DNA of 64,000 bases from contig JAJTDF010000003.1 of assembly GCA_021294835.1 (NCBI GenBank), positions 1 through 64,000 on the forward strand, written 5' to 3'. Origin of the DNA: Planctomycetaceae bacterium (GTDB lineage: Bacteria; Planctomycetota; Phycisphaerae; Phycisphaerales; UBA1924). How positions within the stretch are numbered: position 1 is the stretch's first letter; every line of letters starts with the position of its first letter. A model generated the notes under the pieces. It had not been told where the DNA came from. It ran no database searches and saw nothing but the letters and a program-made list of their open reading frames with translations. A program made the translations under genes and the position numbers. Shown here piece after piece: positions 27,501 to 36,100 of the stretch.

Positions 27501-27698
27501 CGTGGAGATGAAGCCCCGCACCGTTTCGGCCGAGGCGCCGATGTACGCGGTGGTGATCACCACCGACGAACTCTCGATCCGCGGATACTGCCTCACCGGC
27601 AAGAGCGAGATGGCCCGGAACCCGATGGCCAGAATGACCAGGTTGACCACCACGGCCAGAACCGGCTTGCGGATGAAGATGTCGGTGAGGGCTTTCAT
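24552..27698 (-). CDS. RND efflux pump, inner-membrane subunit
   Basis: 1,048 residues from the ATG before KALTDIFIRKPVLAVVVNLVILAIG; upstream in-frame codons encode Gly-rich junk. This is a full-length HAE-1/AcrB-like pump with 12 predicted membrane helices and two large periplasmic loops. Recognisable blocks are VRQYPRIESSSVVITTAYIGASAETV, the TM4 proton-relay segment VLAVGLVVDDAIVMVENVERH with its Asp pair, and the TM10-12 region GLITLVGLVAKNGILIVEFAN. It is driven by proton influx and exports drugs, dyes or lipids. It is transcribed after its adaptor (182-nt gap). No TolC-type channel gene is in the window. Confidence 0.94.
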   Translation of the reverse strand: MKALTDIFIRKPVLAVVVNLVILAIGFRAISLLPVRQYPRIESSSVVITTAYIGASAETVRGFISTPIERAVAAIDGIDYIESTSIAGLSTITVRLRLNHPSNAALAEISARLNQVRSELPQEAESPVVNIQRTDRPYATFYVSFTSDRMDLMQLTDMLSRQVQPAFSTIEGVQRVDIEGPRNLAMRIWLDRERLTALDVTPLEVQRALSRNNFLASVGTSKNADVQVDLLTDTDLRSVEDFQRLIIREENGVIVRLRDVARVELGSEEAISETGLNGRPAIYLSVWPLPSANELEVAERLRATMERVRPALPTGVDMILAFDGTFYMNNAIKEISKTLAETVAIVGLIVFLFMGSLRTVLVPLIAIPVSLVGACLVMLVLGFSLNLLTILAIVLAVGLVVDDAIVMVENVERHLRDGMGRLQAALTGARELLSPVISMTITLAAVYAPIGFQAGLTGVLFKEFAFTLAAAVIVSGVVALTLSPVMSAYLASEKGRESGFARWVNGRFDRLRALYGRVLDTTLQMRWSMALATVLVAIAAIPMYRLSSKELAPTEDEGFVFFILQNPPDASLDAMRRAATEVSQRMLALPDTVQTFSILQPSFGFGGALLKNWSSREASSFQVQQQAFGAVSSVAAVRAIPVLPPPLPGAGQFGVEMMVTANDVPERMEAVAQQIVGRAFASGKFMFADTDLKIDLPQTRIVIDREKVADLGLDLATVGSELAVMLSGGYVNRFNLDGRSYKVIPQIAPSERVTPEQILQLKMRSSSGGLVSVSSFVRLETVTAPRSLNRFQQRDSMKIYGEAAPGVTKEEALFALEQIAREVLPVGYAIDYAGESRQIRTEGASLTVTLGFALGLIYLVLAAQFSSFRDPLIVLLGSVPLAITGALVFTYVDLTTVNIYSQVGLITLVGLVAKNGILIVEFANHLREQGVDKLSAAKEAAQTRLRPILMTSAATVFGHFPLVLVTGPGAEARNSIGIVLVAGMTISTVFTLLVVPSIYVLLAGRRAVHIPPEADGGGHSGRIPGRSAEVVSAVGPIPGAGKAEPQPA

Positions 27699-27880
27699 GG
27701 AGCTGTTCCGCGACCCCCGGGACCCATCCTGACACACGCCCGCCCCCGCACACCACCCTGCCGCAGTCTTCCCCCGCACGCCACCGCCCGACTCCACACC
27801 CTGCATCCACACCGCGTCACCGGTCCGCTGACAGCCGAAACACGGCCACCACGCTCACCGCCAGCCAGCCACGCCCGGGA

Positions 27881-29173
27881 TCATTTGCCGGCGGTCGGCT
27901 GCGGCTCGCCCGCGCCCGGGGCCGCTGATCCGGCCGGTCCGCCCGTGGCCCCGCCCGCGGGCACCTCCGCCACCAGCGCACCCTCGAACAGCTTGAAGCT
28001 GCCGTCGGCCGCCACCTTGTCCCCTTCGTTCAATCCGCTCAGCACGATGGTCCGGTTGCCCACCGCCGGGCCGAGTTTCACCAGCCGCTGGCGGGCCCGC
28101 TGCTTGGCGGGGTCCTTCGGGTCCGGCCCGACCATGAAGACGTGGTCGCCGAACGAGGCCCGTCGCACCGCTGTGCTCGGCACCGTCAGCATTCTCTGCT
28201 CATCCCCCACTGGCACCGAGATGTCCACGAACATGCCCGGCTTCAGCCGCCCGGCCGAGTTGTCCACCACGCCCCGCACGCGAACGTTCCGCGTCCCGCT
28301 GTCCACTGTTGCATCAATCGCCGACACCGTGATGGTCACCGGTTCGGCCCCCAGCACCTCCGACACCGCCTGCACCGCATCGCCCACCTTCACCCGGCTG
28401 ATCTGCTCCTGAGGGATGGCGAAGTCCAGGAAGATGTCCGGCGTGATCTCCTGCAGGGCCACCACCTGAGAACCTTCGGCCAGATACTGCCCCGGATGCG
28501 TCGACCGGATGCCCGCTCTGGCCTGGAATGGCGCCCTGATGGTCTTCTTGGCGATCTGCGCCTGCACTTGGGTCACCCGCGCCCGCGACTGATCCAGTTC
28601 CGCCGACACCCGCTGTACCGTCGCCCGCTCGCGCTCCATGTCCGCTCTGGCCCGGTCCAGGTTCGCCGCAGCCCGGTCAACATCGCTGCGGGCCACTGCC
28701 GCCGATTGGCTGGCCTGCTGATTCCGCTCCAGTTCCGCCTGTGCAAAGCGAACATCCACCTCCGCCACCTTCACGTTCGCCTGCGCCACCTCCAGCGCCG
28801 CCTCGGCCAGCCGCACCGCCGCTTGTGCCGCCACCAGATCCGCCCGCTCGCTGGTGGCGTCCAGCCGCAGCAATTCCTCACCCGCATCCACCGTCACGCC
28901 GGAGTCAAAGCCGACATATTCAACCACGCCGGCCAGTTCATTGCTGACCATCACCGACCGCTTGGCCACCACATTGCCCACAAGCCTCGCCGTCGGCCGC
29001 CAGGCCGTCCGCTCCGCAGAGACCGTCACCACCGCCGTCGGCATCTCCGGCATCTGCTGCTGCACTGCCGACTGATTCATCCAATGCCGCCACCACGCCA
29101 CACCGCCTGCAGTGACCGCCAGGAGGCCGAACATGACCCCAATCCCGACAACACGCTTGGTATCCAACTGCAT
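27881..29173 (-). CDS. RND efflux adaptor (AcrA/MexH-like)
   Basis: 430 residues from the ATG before QLDTKRVVGIG, 3 nt after GGAGGAGC-type purines. An N-terminal membrane helix (VVGIGVMFGLLAVTAGGVAWW) leads to a half-lipoyl (GFDSGVTVDAGEELLRLDAT), an Ala-rich coiled-coil hairpin, the second half-lipoyl (TIRAPFQARAGIRSTHPGQYLAEGSQVVAL), the beta-barrel and the membrane-proximal domain (VPSTAVRRASFGDHVFMV). It should bridge the downstream RND pump to an outer-membrane channel. The final ~25 residues are Gly/Ala/Pro-rich. Confidence 0.93.
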   Translation of the reverse strand: MQLDTKRVVGIGVMFGLLAVTAGGVAWWRHWMNQSAVQQQMPEMPTAVVTVSAERTAWRPTARLVGNVVAKRSVMVSNELAGVVEYVGFDSGVTVDAGEELLRLDATSERADLVAAQAAVRLAEAALEVAQANVKVAEVDVRFAQAELERNQQASQSAAVARSDVDRAAANLDRARADMERERATVQRVSAELDQSRARVTQVQAQIAKKTIRAPFQARAGIRSTHPGQYLAEGSQVVALQEITPDIFLDFAIPQEQISRVKVGDAVQAVSEVLGAEPVTITVSAIDATVDSGTRNVRVRGVVDNSAGRLKPGMFVDISVPVGDEQRMLTVPSTAVRRASFGDHVFMVGPDPKDPAKQRARQRLVKLGPAVGNRTIVLSGLNEGDKVAADGSFKLFEGALVAEVPAGGATGGPAGSAAPGAGEPQPTAGK

Positions 29174-29238
29174 GCTCCTCCCCGCCCGCAGGGCCTTGCC
29201 GGCCGCACGCACGGCCGTCGCAGCCCGTGCAGGGGAAC

Positions 29239-29267
29239 ATTCTTGACGGACCGAACCGAACGGTCAA
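29239..29267 (-). promoter_or_regulatory. Efflux-operon promoter with overlapping dyad
   Basis: On the minus strand TTGACC (29267-29262) and AAGAAT (29244-29239) are spaced 17 nt apart, a good -35 and a fair -10 for the adaptor-pump operon. The same stretch, 29243-29267, is an imperfect dyad: both ends read TTGAC/GTCAA and the middle carries CGAACCGAACGG. The dyad fills the promoter spacer, as operators of TetR-type repressors of pumps do. No regulator gene is adjacent. Confidence 0.5.
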
Positions 29268-29461
29268 CAAACAGCCGGCAGAAACCACGCCCCCCGCTGC
29301 CGCTCTTGCGCGGTCTTTACCCCAGACTCGGCTGATTTTGCCGCACAGCCCTCAAGTGTGCCGATTGCCCTTTCACGCCCGGGACGACGGCTGTGTAGCC
29401 AACGACCACGGGCGAACGTCCAACCAACGGTCAGAAGAGCCGTTTTTCAGGAGAGCCACGC

Positions 29462-29953
29462 ATGGCAGACAACAACACAGGCAAGGAAATGACCGTCATC
29501 GGCGCCGACACCCTGATCCGGGGCGAGATGACCTTCACCGGCTCGGCCCGCATCCTCGGCCGCTTTGAAGGCAAAATCCACTCCCAGGGCCGTGTCGAGA
29601 TCGGTCAGACCGCTGAGTGCAAGGCCAGCGTCGAGGCCGGCACCATCATCGTCGACGGCGTCATCGAGGGCGACGTCATCGCCCACGAGCGACTGGAACT
29701 TCGAGGCACCTCCCAGATCCGCGGCGATCTCACCGCCGCCAAGCTCGTCGCCAGTGAGGGCGCCAGCTTCACCGGTCAGTGCTCCGTCGGCGCTGAGGCC
29801 GTCAAGAACGTCAAGAGCATGGGTGATGCCGCCCTTCGCGCCCCCGTCCGCACTTCGGTCACCACCACCGCCGACGGCGACAACGTCATCGCCGGGCTGG
29901 AAAGCAAGCTCGCCGGCTTCGCCCGTTCCAAGGCCGTCGCCGCCGCCGAGTAA
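29462..29953 (+). CDS. Bactofilin
   Basis: 163 residues, with AGGAG 9 nt before the ATG. The bactofilin beta-helix spans about residues 10-120: TVIGADTLIRGEMTFTGSARILGRFEGKI, then regular GxVxIGxTAxxxAxVxAGxIIVDGxIxGDV rungs and ERLELRGTSQIRGDL. Bactofilins polymerise without nucleotide into filaments that act in cell shape, stalks or polar localisation. The C-terminal ~45 residues are a flexible tail. It is followed by a second, unusual bactofilin and a coiled-coil gene on the same strand. Confidence 0.93.
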   Translation: MADNNTGKEMTVIGADTLIRGEMTFTGSARILGRFEGKIHSQGRVEIGQTAECKASVEAGTIIVDGVIEGDVIAHERLELRGTSQIRGDLTAAKLVASEGASFTGQCSVGAEAVKNVKSMGDAALRAPVRTSVTTTADGDNVIAGLESKLAGFARSKAVAAAE

Positions 29954-30008
29954 TCGCCGCTCGACCCGCTCTGCTGCGGGTTGAACACGTGACTTCTCTC
30001 TCCTCCTC

Positions 30009-30038
30009 GTCCCGATGCGGCCCCTGCCGCACGGGGAC
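30009..30038 (+). other. Strong hairpin between the two bactofilin genes
   Basis: GTCCC and GGGAC enclose a symmetric internal loop and then TGCGGC/GCCGCA with a CCCT tetraloop. No U-run follows, so it is unlikely to be an intrinsic terminator. A smaller hairpin (ACCCGC/GCGGGT) lies just upstream at 29964-29981. These may set the relative expression or mRNA processing of the two bactofilins. Confidence 0.45.
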
Positions 30039-30140
30039 GGGGCGGCCGCCCCGGGCATTCCGCACGGAGCTTCCGCCCCGTTCCCGTGCCAGACACATCC
30101 GCACACGGCACGACCCGAGGCGCCCAAGGAGCCGTCCGCG

Positions 30141-30596
30141 ATGCCCTCCGGTGCACACTCAATGACCAAGCCTCTCACCCGCGTGGTCCGGTGCCTGCAC
30201 TGTGCCGCGGCGTTTCGGGTTCCCGACGCCGCCACCGTGCTCACCTGCCCGACGTGCTACCAGCGCGTTCGGGTTGAGGATGTCGTGGTTGAAAACGAGC
30301 TGGTGCTCCCCAGGCTCGAAACCTGCGGACGCATCGTCATCCGCCGACGCGGACGCCTCTACACCCGGCTTGGTGTCCGTGCCAGCCTCGGCGTCGAGGT
30401 TCTGGGCGAACTTCAAGCCGAAACCGTCAACAGTTGCCGAGTCTACATAGGCCCGCAAGCCACTTTCAGGGGCGACTGCCAGGCCGGAGGCATCACCGTA
30501 GAAACCGGAGCCACGATCCTCGGCGGCCGTTTTCAGATCGACCGCAACCTCCTGGACCCTTCCGAAACCCACACCGCCGCCTCCTGCAGGGCCTGA
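30141..30596 (+). CDS. Zinc-ribbon bactofilin-like protein
   Basis: 151 residues from the ATG at 30141, 9 nt after AAGGAG. Residues 18-39 hold two CxxC pairs (CLHC and CPTC at C18, C21, C36, C39), a zinc-ribbon pattern. Residues ~55-135 continue with bactofilin-like rungs: CGRIVIRRRGRLYTRLGV, VEVLGELQAETVNSCRVYIGPQATFRGDCQAGGITVETGATILGG. It therefore joins a metal-binding head to a short beta-helix. Position 187 nt after a canonical bactofilin suggests it co-polymerises with it or caps it. Role unknown. Confidence 0.75.
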   Translation: MPSGAHSMTKPLTRVVRCLHCAAAFRVPDAATVLTCPTCYQRVRVEDVVVENELVLPRLETCGRIVIRRRGRLYTRLGVRASLGVEVLGELQAETVNSCRVYIGPQATFRGDCQAGGITVETGATILGGRFQIDRNLLDPSETHTAASCRA

Positions 30597-30747
30597 TCCG
30601 CTGCAATCCGGGCAAACACCCCCCTTGGCTTGCACCGCTCCTGAGGAACCGCCGACCGATGCTCCTGCTTGACGGTGTCGCGCCGCTCCGCTGTGAGCCT
30701 TGCCATACGCCGGGCCTTCGTCCTGATCACCCTCACCACGATCACCC

Positions 30748-32160
30748 ATGCCTCCCATCTCCGCCCAGAATGCGACGAACCCGACCGGATCGGATGTGAT
30801 CCGCGAGGTGTTCCTCTCCCCGCGGGTGGTGGACCGCGAGGCCTTCAACGAGTATGCCACTCAGCTCCGTCGGCTGATCGAGCAGACCGCCGAACACGCC
30901 GGCCAGCTCCGCAACGCCGCTGACGACGCCAACACCGCCCAGCAGAATCTGCTGGCTTCGGCCGCTCGCAACCAGCCGAAGGTCGAGGCCGCCCTGAAGA
31001 CGCTCGCCGCCATTGAGGCCCGCAGCCTTGGCGTGGAGCGGCTGATCAAGCAAGCCGAGACCCAAGCCGCCAGACTGGCCGAGCTCGAAGCTCATGCCGG
31101 AAGGGTGCTTGAGGATCGTCTGGGCGAAGTCGCCGCCACCGTGGAACGGCACGTTTCCGACGGCCTGGAGCGCATCGCCGCTGCCGCGGAACAGAGCACT
31201 GCGTCGCTCACCGCTCAACGAGAGGCCGCTCAGACCCAGATCAAGCTGGCAGCTGAGGACTCCGCCGCCCTGATCAGCACTGCCGCCGCCGCCGCCGAGA
31301 GCCGCTACGCCGAGATTCGATCCGAGGCTGCCCGGGTGATGCAGGAGGCCCAGGCGAAAGCGGCCGAACTCAGCGCCCTTCACAGTGCAGCGCTGGCCGA
31401 GACCGAGCGTCGTCTCCTGACGCTGGCCGAGGTCGCCGACCGCAAGATGGCTCAGCTCAACGCCACCGGCGACCGCATCAGCCAGCAATTCAACTCCCTG
31501 CTCGCCCGGGCGGAGGCCCTGCTGCTGGATGACCCGCAGACCGGCGCGCCTTCCCCTGCCTCCACACTGCCCGCCCTGGTCAAACAGGCCGAGCACCTCA
31601 GCGACGATGCCGGGTTCGCCACCCGCCAGCTCGCGGCCGTCCGCCAGCAGGCCGACCTCGCCCGCGAGCTGCTCGGCAAGAGCATCCTGACCGCCGCCGA
31701 ACAACTCGACATGCTCGCCGCCGAAGCCGACAAACTCAAAGCCGGCGTCGGCGACCTTCGCCACGCCGCCGCCACCGCCGCCGAGAGCGCCGCTCACCGG
31801 AAAGCCGAGATCACCGCGGCCCTTCAGGGCCCGCTGGTCGAGATCGAATCGATTGGTGATGAACTGCGCCAGCGTCTGACCGACGCCATGCGACAGGTGC
31901 AGGAAGCCGAGGCCCGCTCGCGGCAACTGGGCGGAGACACCAAGACCGTTGTCGACATGCTCAGCGGTCTGGTCGACAAGCTCGAACCCTGGCGCCCGCT
32001 CCTGATCGAGCAGAAACCCGGCGAACTGCCCGCCCCGCTGGCCAAGCTCATTCAGGAAGTGCAGGGCAAACTCGCCGCAGACCTCGCCCGAGTTGCCGAT
32101 GGGCTGGGCGGCATCTTCGGCCGCACCAGCGATCTGGCCAAGAGCCTCTCCAAGCCGTAA
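30748..32160 (+). CDS. Long Ala-rich coiled-coil protein
   Basis: 470 residues, no family recognised. From residue ~35 to ~440 the sequence is almost all heptad-like Ala/Glu/Gln/Leu/Arg helix (for example LRNAADDANTAQQNLLASAARNQ, and AELEAHAGRVLEDRLGEVAATVE), with one Pro-rich break near residue 265 (DPQTGAPSPASTLPAL). There is no signal peptide or membrane helix, so it is cytosolic. It follows the two bactofilin genes on the same strand and could be a filament-associated structural protein. An MCP-like signalling domain was looked for and not seen. Confidence 0.75.
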   Translation: MPPISAQNATNPTGSDVIREVFLSPRVVDREAFNEYATQLRRLIEQTAEHAGQLRNAADDANTAQQNLLASAARNQPKVEAALKTLAAIEARSLGVERLIKQAETQAARLAELEAHAGRVLEDRLGEVAATVERHVSDGLERIAAAAEQSTASLTAQREAAQTQIKLAAEDSAALISTAAAAAESRYAEIRSEAARVMQEAQAKAAELSALHSAALAETERRLLTLAEVADRKMAQLNATGDRISQQFNSLLARAEALLLDDPQTGAPSPASTLPALVKQAEHLSDDAGFATRQLAAVRQQADLARELLGKSILTAAEQLDMLAAEADKLKAGVGDLRHAAATAAESAAHRKAEITAALQGPLVEIESIGDELRQRLTDAMRQVQEAEARSRQLGGDTKTVVDMLSGLVDKLEPWRPLLIEQKPGELPAPLAKLIQEVQGKLAADLARVADGLGGIFGRTSDLAKSLSKP

Positions 32161-32309
32161 ACCGCCATCAGGCCGGCGGCCCTGCATCGCCGCCCCCACT
32201 CCCACCGTTGGCATGCATCGGCCGGCGTTTCTCGCCTCGCGCGACGATCAGCGCTCTGACCTGGCTCGCACATGTCCGGCCTCGGGGTACCATGGGCAAA
32301 GGAGAGTCC

Positions 32310-32900
32310 ATGGTCCCCTTCGCTCCGTCCGGCCACATCCTCATCACCGCCGCCCGCCTGACCGCCTCAGCTGGTCTCGCCAGTGCCCTGCTGCTCTCGG
32401 CCTGCGCCTCAAACACCACCCCGACCCCGGCCGCCAGCACCTTCCAGATGCCCGCTTCCGCCAAGCCGATCGAGGCGATGTCTCCCCTGGCGTTCATGAC
32501 CGGACGCTGGATGGCCGTGAACCCCAATGGCACGCTGAATGAGGAGCACTGGATGTCCCCGCGGGGCAACCACCTGCTGGGCACCTTCCGCCAGGTGCGC
32601 CGCGACGGCAAGCCTGCCCTCATTGAAATCTCGCTCATCACGGCCGAGGCCGATGGGGTCAAGCTTCGTCTCCGCCATCTGCACACCAATCTTGAGGTGC
32701 CCGAACGCCGCAAGGACGTGAACGTCTTCACCCTCATGTCAGCCGCCAACAACCGGGCCGAGTTTGCCGGCACTGGGGCCGCTCAGGATGTGCAGGCGGT
32801 GGTTTACGAGCTCACCGGTCCCAACCAGCTCACCATGTCCGTCCGGTTCGCCCCCACCAGCAAGGAAAAGGGCTACTCCACCGTCTACACCCGCGAGTAA
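32310..32900 (+). CDS. DUF6265-type lipoprotein
   Basis: 196 residues from the ATG at 32310, chosen because AAAGGAG lies 5 nt upstream; an ATG at 32292 overlaps that site. The signal peptide ends in a lipobox (ALLLSAC), so the mature protein is lipid-anchored from the Cys. The domain begins MSPLAFMTGRWMAVNPNGTLNEEHWMSPRGNHLLGTFRQV, the pattern I know from DUF6265 proteins, a small calycin-like barrel of unknown function. It stands alone between the coiled-coil gene and the terminator of the giant gene. Confidence 0.82.
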   Translation: MVPFAPSGHILITAARLTASAGLASALLLSACASNTTPTPAASTFQMPASAKPIEAMSPLAFMTGRWMAVNPNGTLNEEHWMSPRGNHLLGTFRQVRRDGKPALIEISLITAEADGVKLRLRHLHTNLEVPERRKDVNVFTLMSAANNRAEFAGTGAAQDVQAVVYELTGPNQLTMSVRFAPTSKEKGYSTVYTRE

Positions 32901-33064
32901 GCCGGACCGACCGCCATCGGGAACCAACCTGACCGGTCTGCGGGCCGCCCGGCTGCCTGCGGCCTTCAGTAGCTCCGCATCTGCCTTCAGGCGGCCCCGG
33001 GGCTGAAGCCGCTCGCTGCCCGTCCACGTTCACCCGAGCCTCCTGCCCACTGCTGTCAAAGAAA

Positions 33065-33092
33065 AAGCCCCGATCCCAAAGGACCGGGGCTT
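33065..33092 (-). terminator. Rho-independent terminator of the giant gene
   Basis: An 8-bp stem AAGCCCCG/CGGGGCTT, extended by three inner pairs around a CAAA loop. On the minus strand it is followed by TTTTTCTTTG, a proper U-tract. It lies 43 nt after the stop of the giant gene. Confidence 0.88.
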
Positions 33093-33134
33093 GTTGATGC
33101 ACGTAAGGACCGGGCCTGTCAGGGCCGGTCGGGA

Positions 33135-36100
33135 TTACCGCACGCCGAAGATGCGGCGGAGCAGCAGCTCGCTATTCTGCTGACCGAGGAAGAACTGCGT
33201 GCCGGAGTTCACCGAACCCTGGCCGGCCAGAGCGCGGCTGAGGTTCAGGTACCGCGGGCCGGTGCCCGCGACCGTCGTCGCCGGCGGCAGCGGCTGAGCG
33301 CCGACCTCGGGAATCGGCCGCAGGGCCGCCGCGTTGCCGGTGTCGCCCATCGTGTCGGTCACAACGGCGTCCGGGGTGGCCGGGTTGCCGTCGGTGTCGA
33401 TGGTGAACAACCCGGTCGGAGCGGTGATACGCAGACCCAGCAACTCGCCGACCTGACGGCCGACGATGTACGTGAGCTGACGGATGAACCGGTCAACGCC
33501 ATCAGCCGAGGGCGAGTTGCCCAGAGCGTTCAGCGACGGCATGAACACCACGCCCTGATCGGTGCGACGGGCGTTGAACGGGTCGGAGCCCTCGGTGGCC
33601 CCGAACGTGCCGTTGTTGAAGAACGCCGGCGGCTCAAAGCTGCCGGACAGGATCACCGTGCTGGTCCGATCGCGTTCGGTCGAGAAGTCGGCGGCATTGG
33701 CGCTGAACCGCACGGTGTTGGCCGGCAGATTGGTCACACTGGTCGGCGTTCCGTTGAACAGTTGGTTCAGCGAGGCGATCAAGCCCGGCTGGTTGCGGTT
33801 GGCGTTGCCATTGAGGATGTAGTCCAGGATCGACTGCGACCCGATCAGGCCGGTGAACCCGTTGATCGACGGGTCATAGGCGGCCAGATTGGTGAGGCGA
33901 CCGCCGGTCTCCAGCCAGTTGACGATGGCGCCGCGGGTCTCGATGAGGATGTTCTGCGGGCGGGTCTGCGGGACCGGGCTGATCGACGCCAGCTGCACGA
34001 TCTCCACGCCGTAATCCGACTGGATGGCGCCCTGCACGTACACGGCGAACGAACCGGGGCGGGTGGCCGAGCCCTGCGACGGGGGCACAGTGAACTCGAT
34101 GTAGTAGTCGCCGTTGGCGTCATAGCCGTACTTGGTCGTCTCGCTCTCACCCACCACGCGGTTGGGCGTGGGGTTGAGCAGGTCGATCTCCGAGGGCGAG
34201 GCCAGCAATTGGCCGTTGGCCAATTGATCCGCAACGGTGCGTTCGAACAGACCGAACTGGACGAATCCCCGCAGGTCACGCAGCCGCAGACCGATCTGGT
34301 TGTTCAGTTCAAACTGCTCGGGAACCTGCGAGCCGAAGTTGCCGCCGTTCTGCTGCACCTTCAGAGTTACGCGATAGCGCGTGCCGGGCAGAATGGCCTG
34401 GCCGCCGTTGAGGTTGAACACATCCACATCGGGCCGGGTCTCGCGAGGTGCGCCCTTGCCGCCGATCTCGCCCGTCGCACCGTTGACGGTCAGGATGTCG
34501 CCGTTTGCCACACCGTCGAACCGCCCCGTGGTCGGGTTGGCCCGGTACTCGATGATCTGGCCGCCGGTGGAGACGCCCCGGACGATGTCGTCCGACCGGA
34601 CGGTTCCGGCACCGTTGCCCTCGAACTTGCCGTTGGCGCCGGGGTCGAGCGTGAACCGCCACTCACCAATGGTGATCGACGGAGTCGCCGTCGGTCCGGC
34701 GAGCACCGACGGCAACTGGGCCGTCGGCGTGCCGGCGGGAGCAAAGTCGTTCGGACGGGGCGGCGTGACCAGATCGATCCCCGAGGCCGAAGCCGAGGCG
34801 ATCGTGATCACATCATCCCCGTTGCCGAACACACCGTCAACGCCGGGTGTTCGGACCACGTTCATGGTGCCGGTGGTGCCCACCACCGCCGTGTTGTGCT
34901 GCAACGCCACGGAGGTGATTACGTCGTCGTTGGTCCCCAGCACGTTGTCGATGCCCGCGGCACGGGTGACGCGTGCCAAGCCGTTGTCACCAGTGATCGT
35001 GTCGTCGGCGCCCCCCGGACCGTTGAGGTTCAGCGTGAAATCGAAGTTCACGCCCACGGTGGCCGCACGCGTCACCACGCCGGCGCCGAAGTCCGCCGGA
35101 ACCGGCAGATTCGCGACGGTGTTCCCGCCGGCGACCGAGGACGCCGGCACCGTGCCCTGTCGCAGCCGATACACCACCGAGGGTCCCAGCGGAGACGCCA
35201 CCGTGATGCCGTTTGCCAGTTCGCCCGCGGTGTCAAAGTCCGCTGGCACAGGAACCGAGCCCGCCGGCACCGTACTCAGCACCTTGGTATCCGGCGTGAT
35301 GATGTCATCGGCAGTGTTGAAGATCCGGTCCGGACCGGCCGTCCGGGTGACCACCACGTTGTTTGCGTTGGCGCCGATGATCACGTCGTCATTGACGCCG
35401 TTGTGAATACCGCGGATGCGATCCCCGCCCGCGTCCAAGAAGAAGTCGAACGGGGCGCCGACCGACGAATTGACGTTGACGATGTTCCCGTCGGAGAACA
35501 AGTCGCTGTAAGGCAGCGGAGCCGCCACCACCGCGTCCCGCTCCGGCAGGCCGACGGTCGACCGCGACACCAGAGCCCCCTCGACAAAGCTCAAGGAGAG
35601 CACGCCGTTGGTGCCGAACACGATATCGTCGCCCACCAGCGGGTCCGGCGCGTTGCGGATGCCGTCGGCACCCGGCAGCAGCGTCCACGTCCACACCGAG
35701 CCGTCGCTCGAGAGTGTCCGCACGGTGCTGCCCAAGCTCGGGAAGTTCGCCAGCGAGGCCTCAGGCGCATCGGTGATCGGCACCGCCGCCGGCTCGTTGA
35801 CCGACGAGGTGATCACGTCGTCACCGTCGCCGAGGATGTTGTTGGCCCCGGCGGTGCGGGTGATGACCGTGCCGATATTGGTACCGCGGATGATGTCGTC
35901 GTTCACGCCGCCGTTCAGGCCGCGGACTCCATCGGCGCCGAGGTTCAGGACGAATTGGAAATCCGGGCCGGTTGACGCGGTGCGGGTCACCACGCTGGCG
36001 GGCGTCGCAAAGTCTGCGTTCCCCGGCAGGTTCGCCGGCGTGTTACCGCCCGCCACCGTCGCCGCAGCCTGGAGCAGCGTCAGGGTGATCTGGTCATCGG

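Noticed and set aside
33065..33092. Terminator for the plus-strand lipoprotein gene
   Set aside because: The U-tract is present only on the minus-strand transcript; on the plus strand the stem is followed by GTTGATG, and it lies more than 160 nt after the lipoprotein stop.
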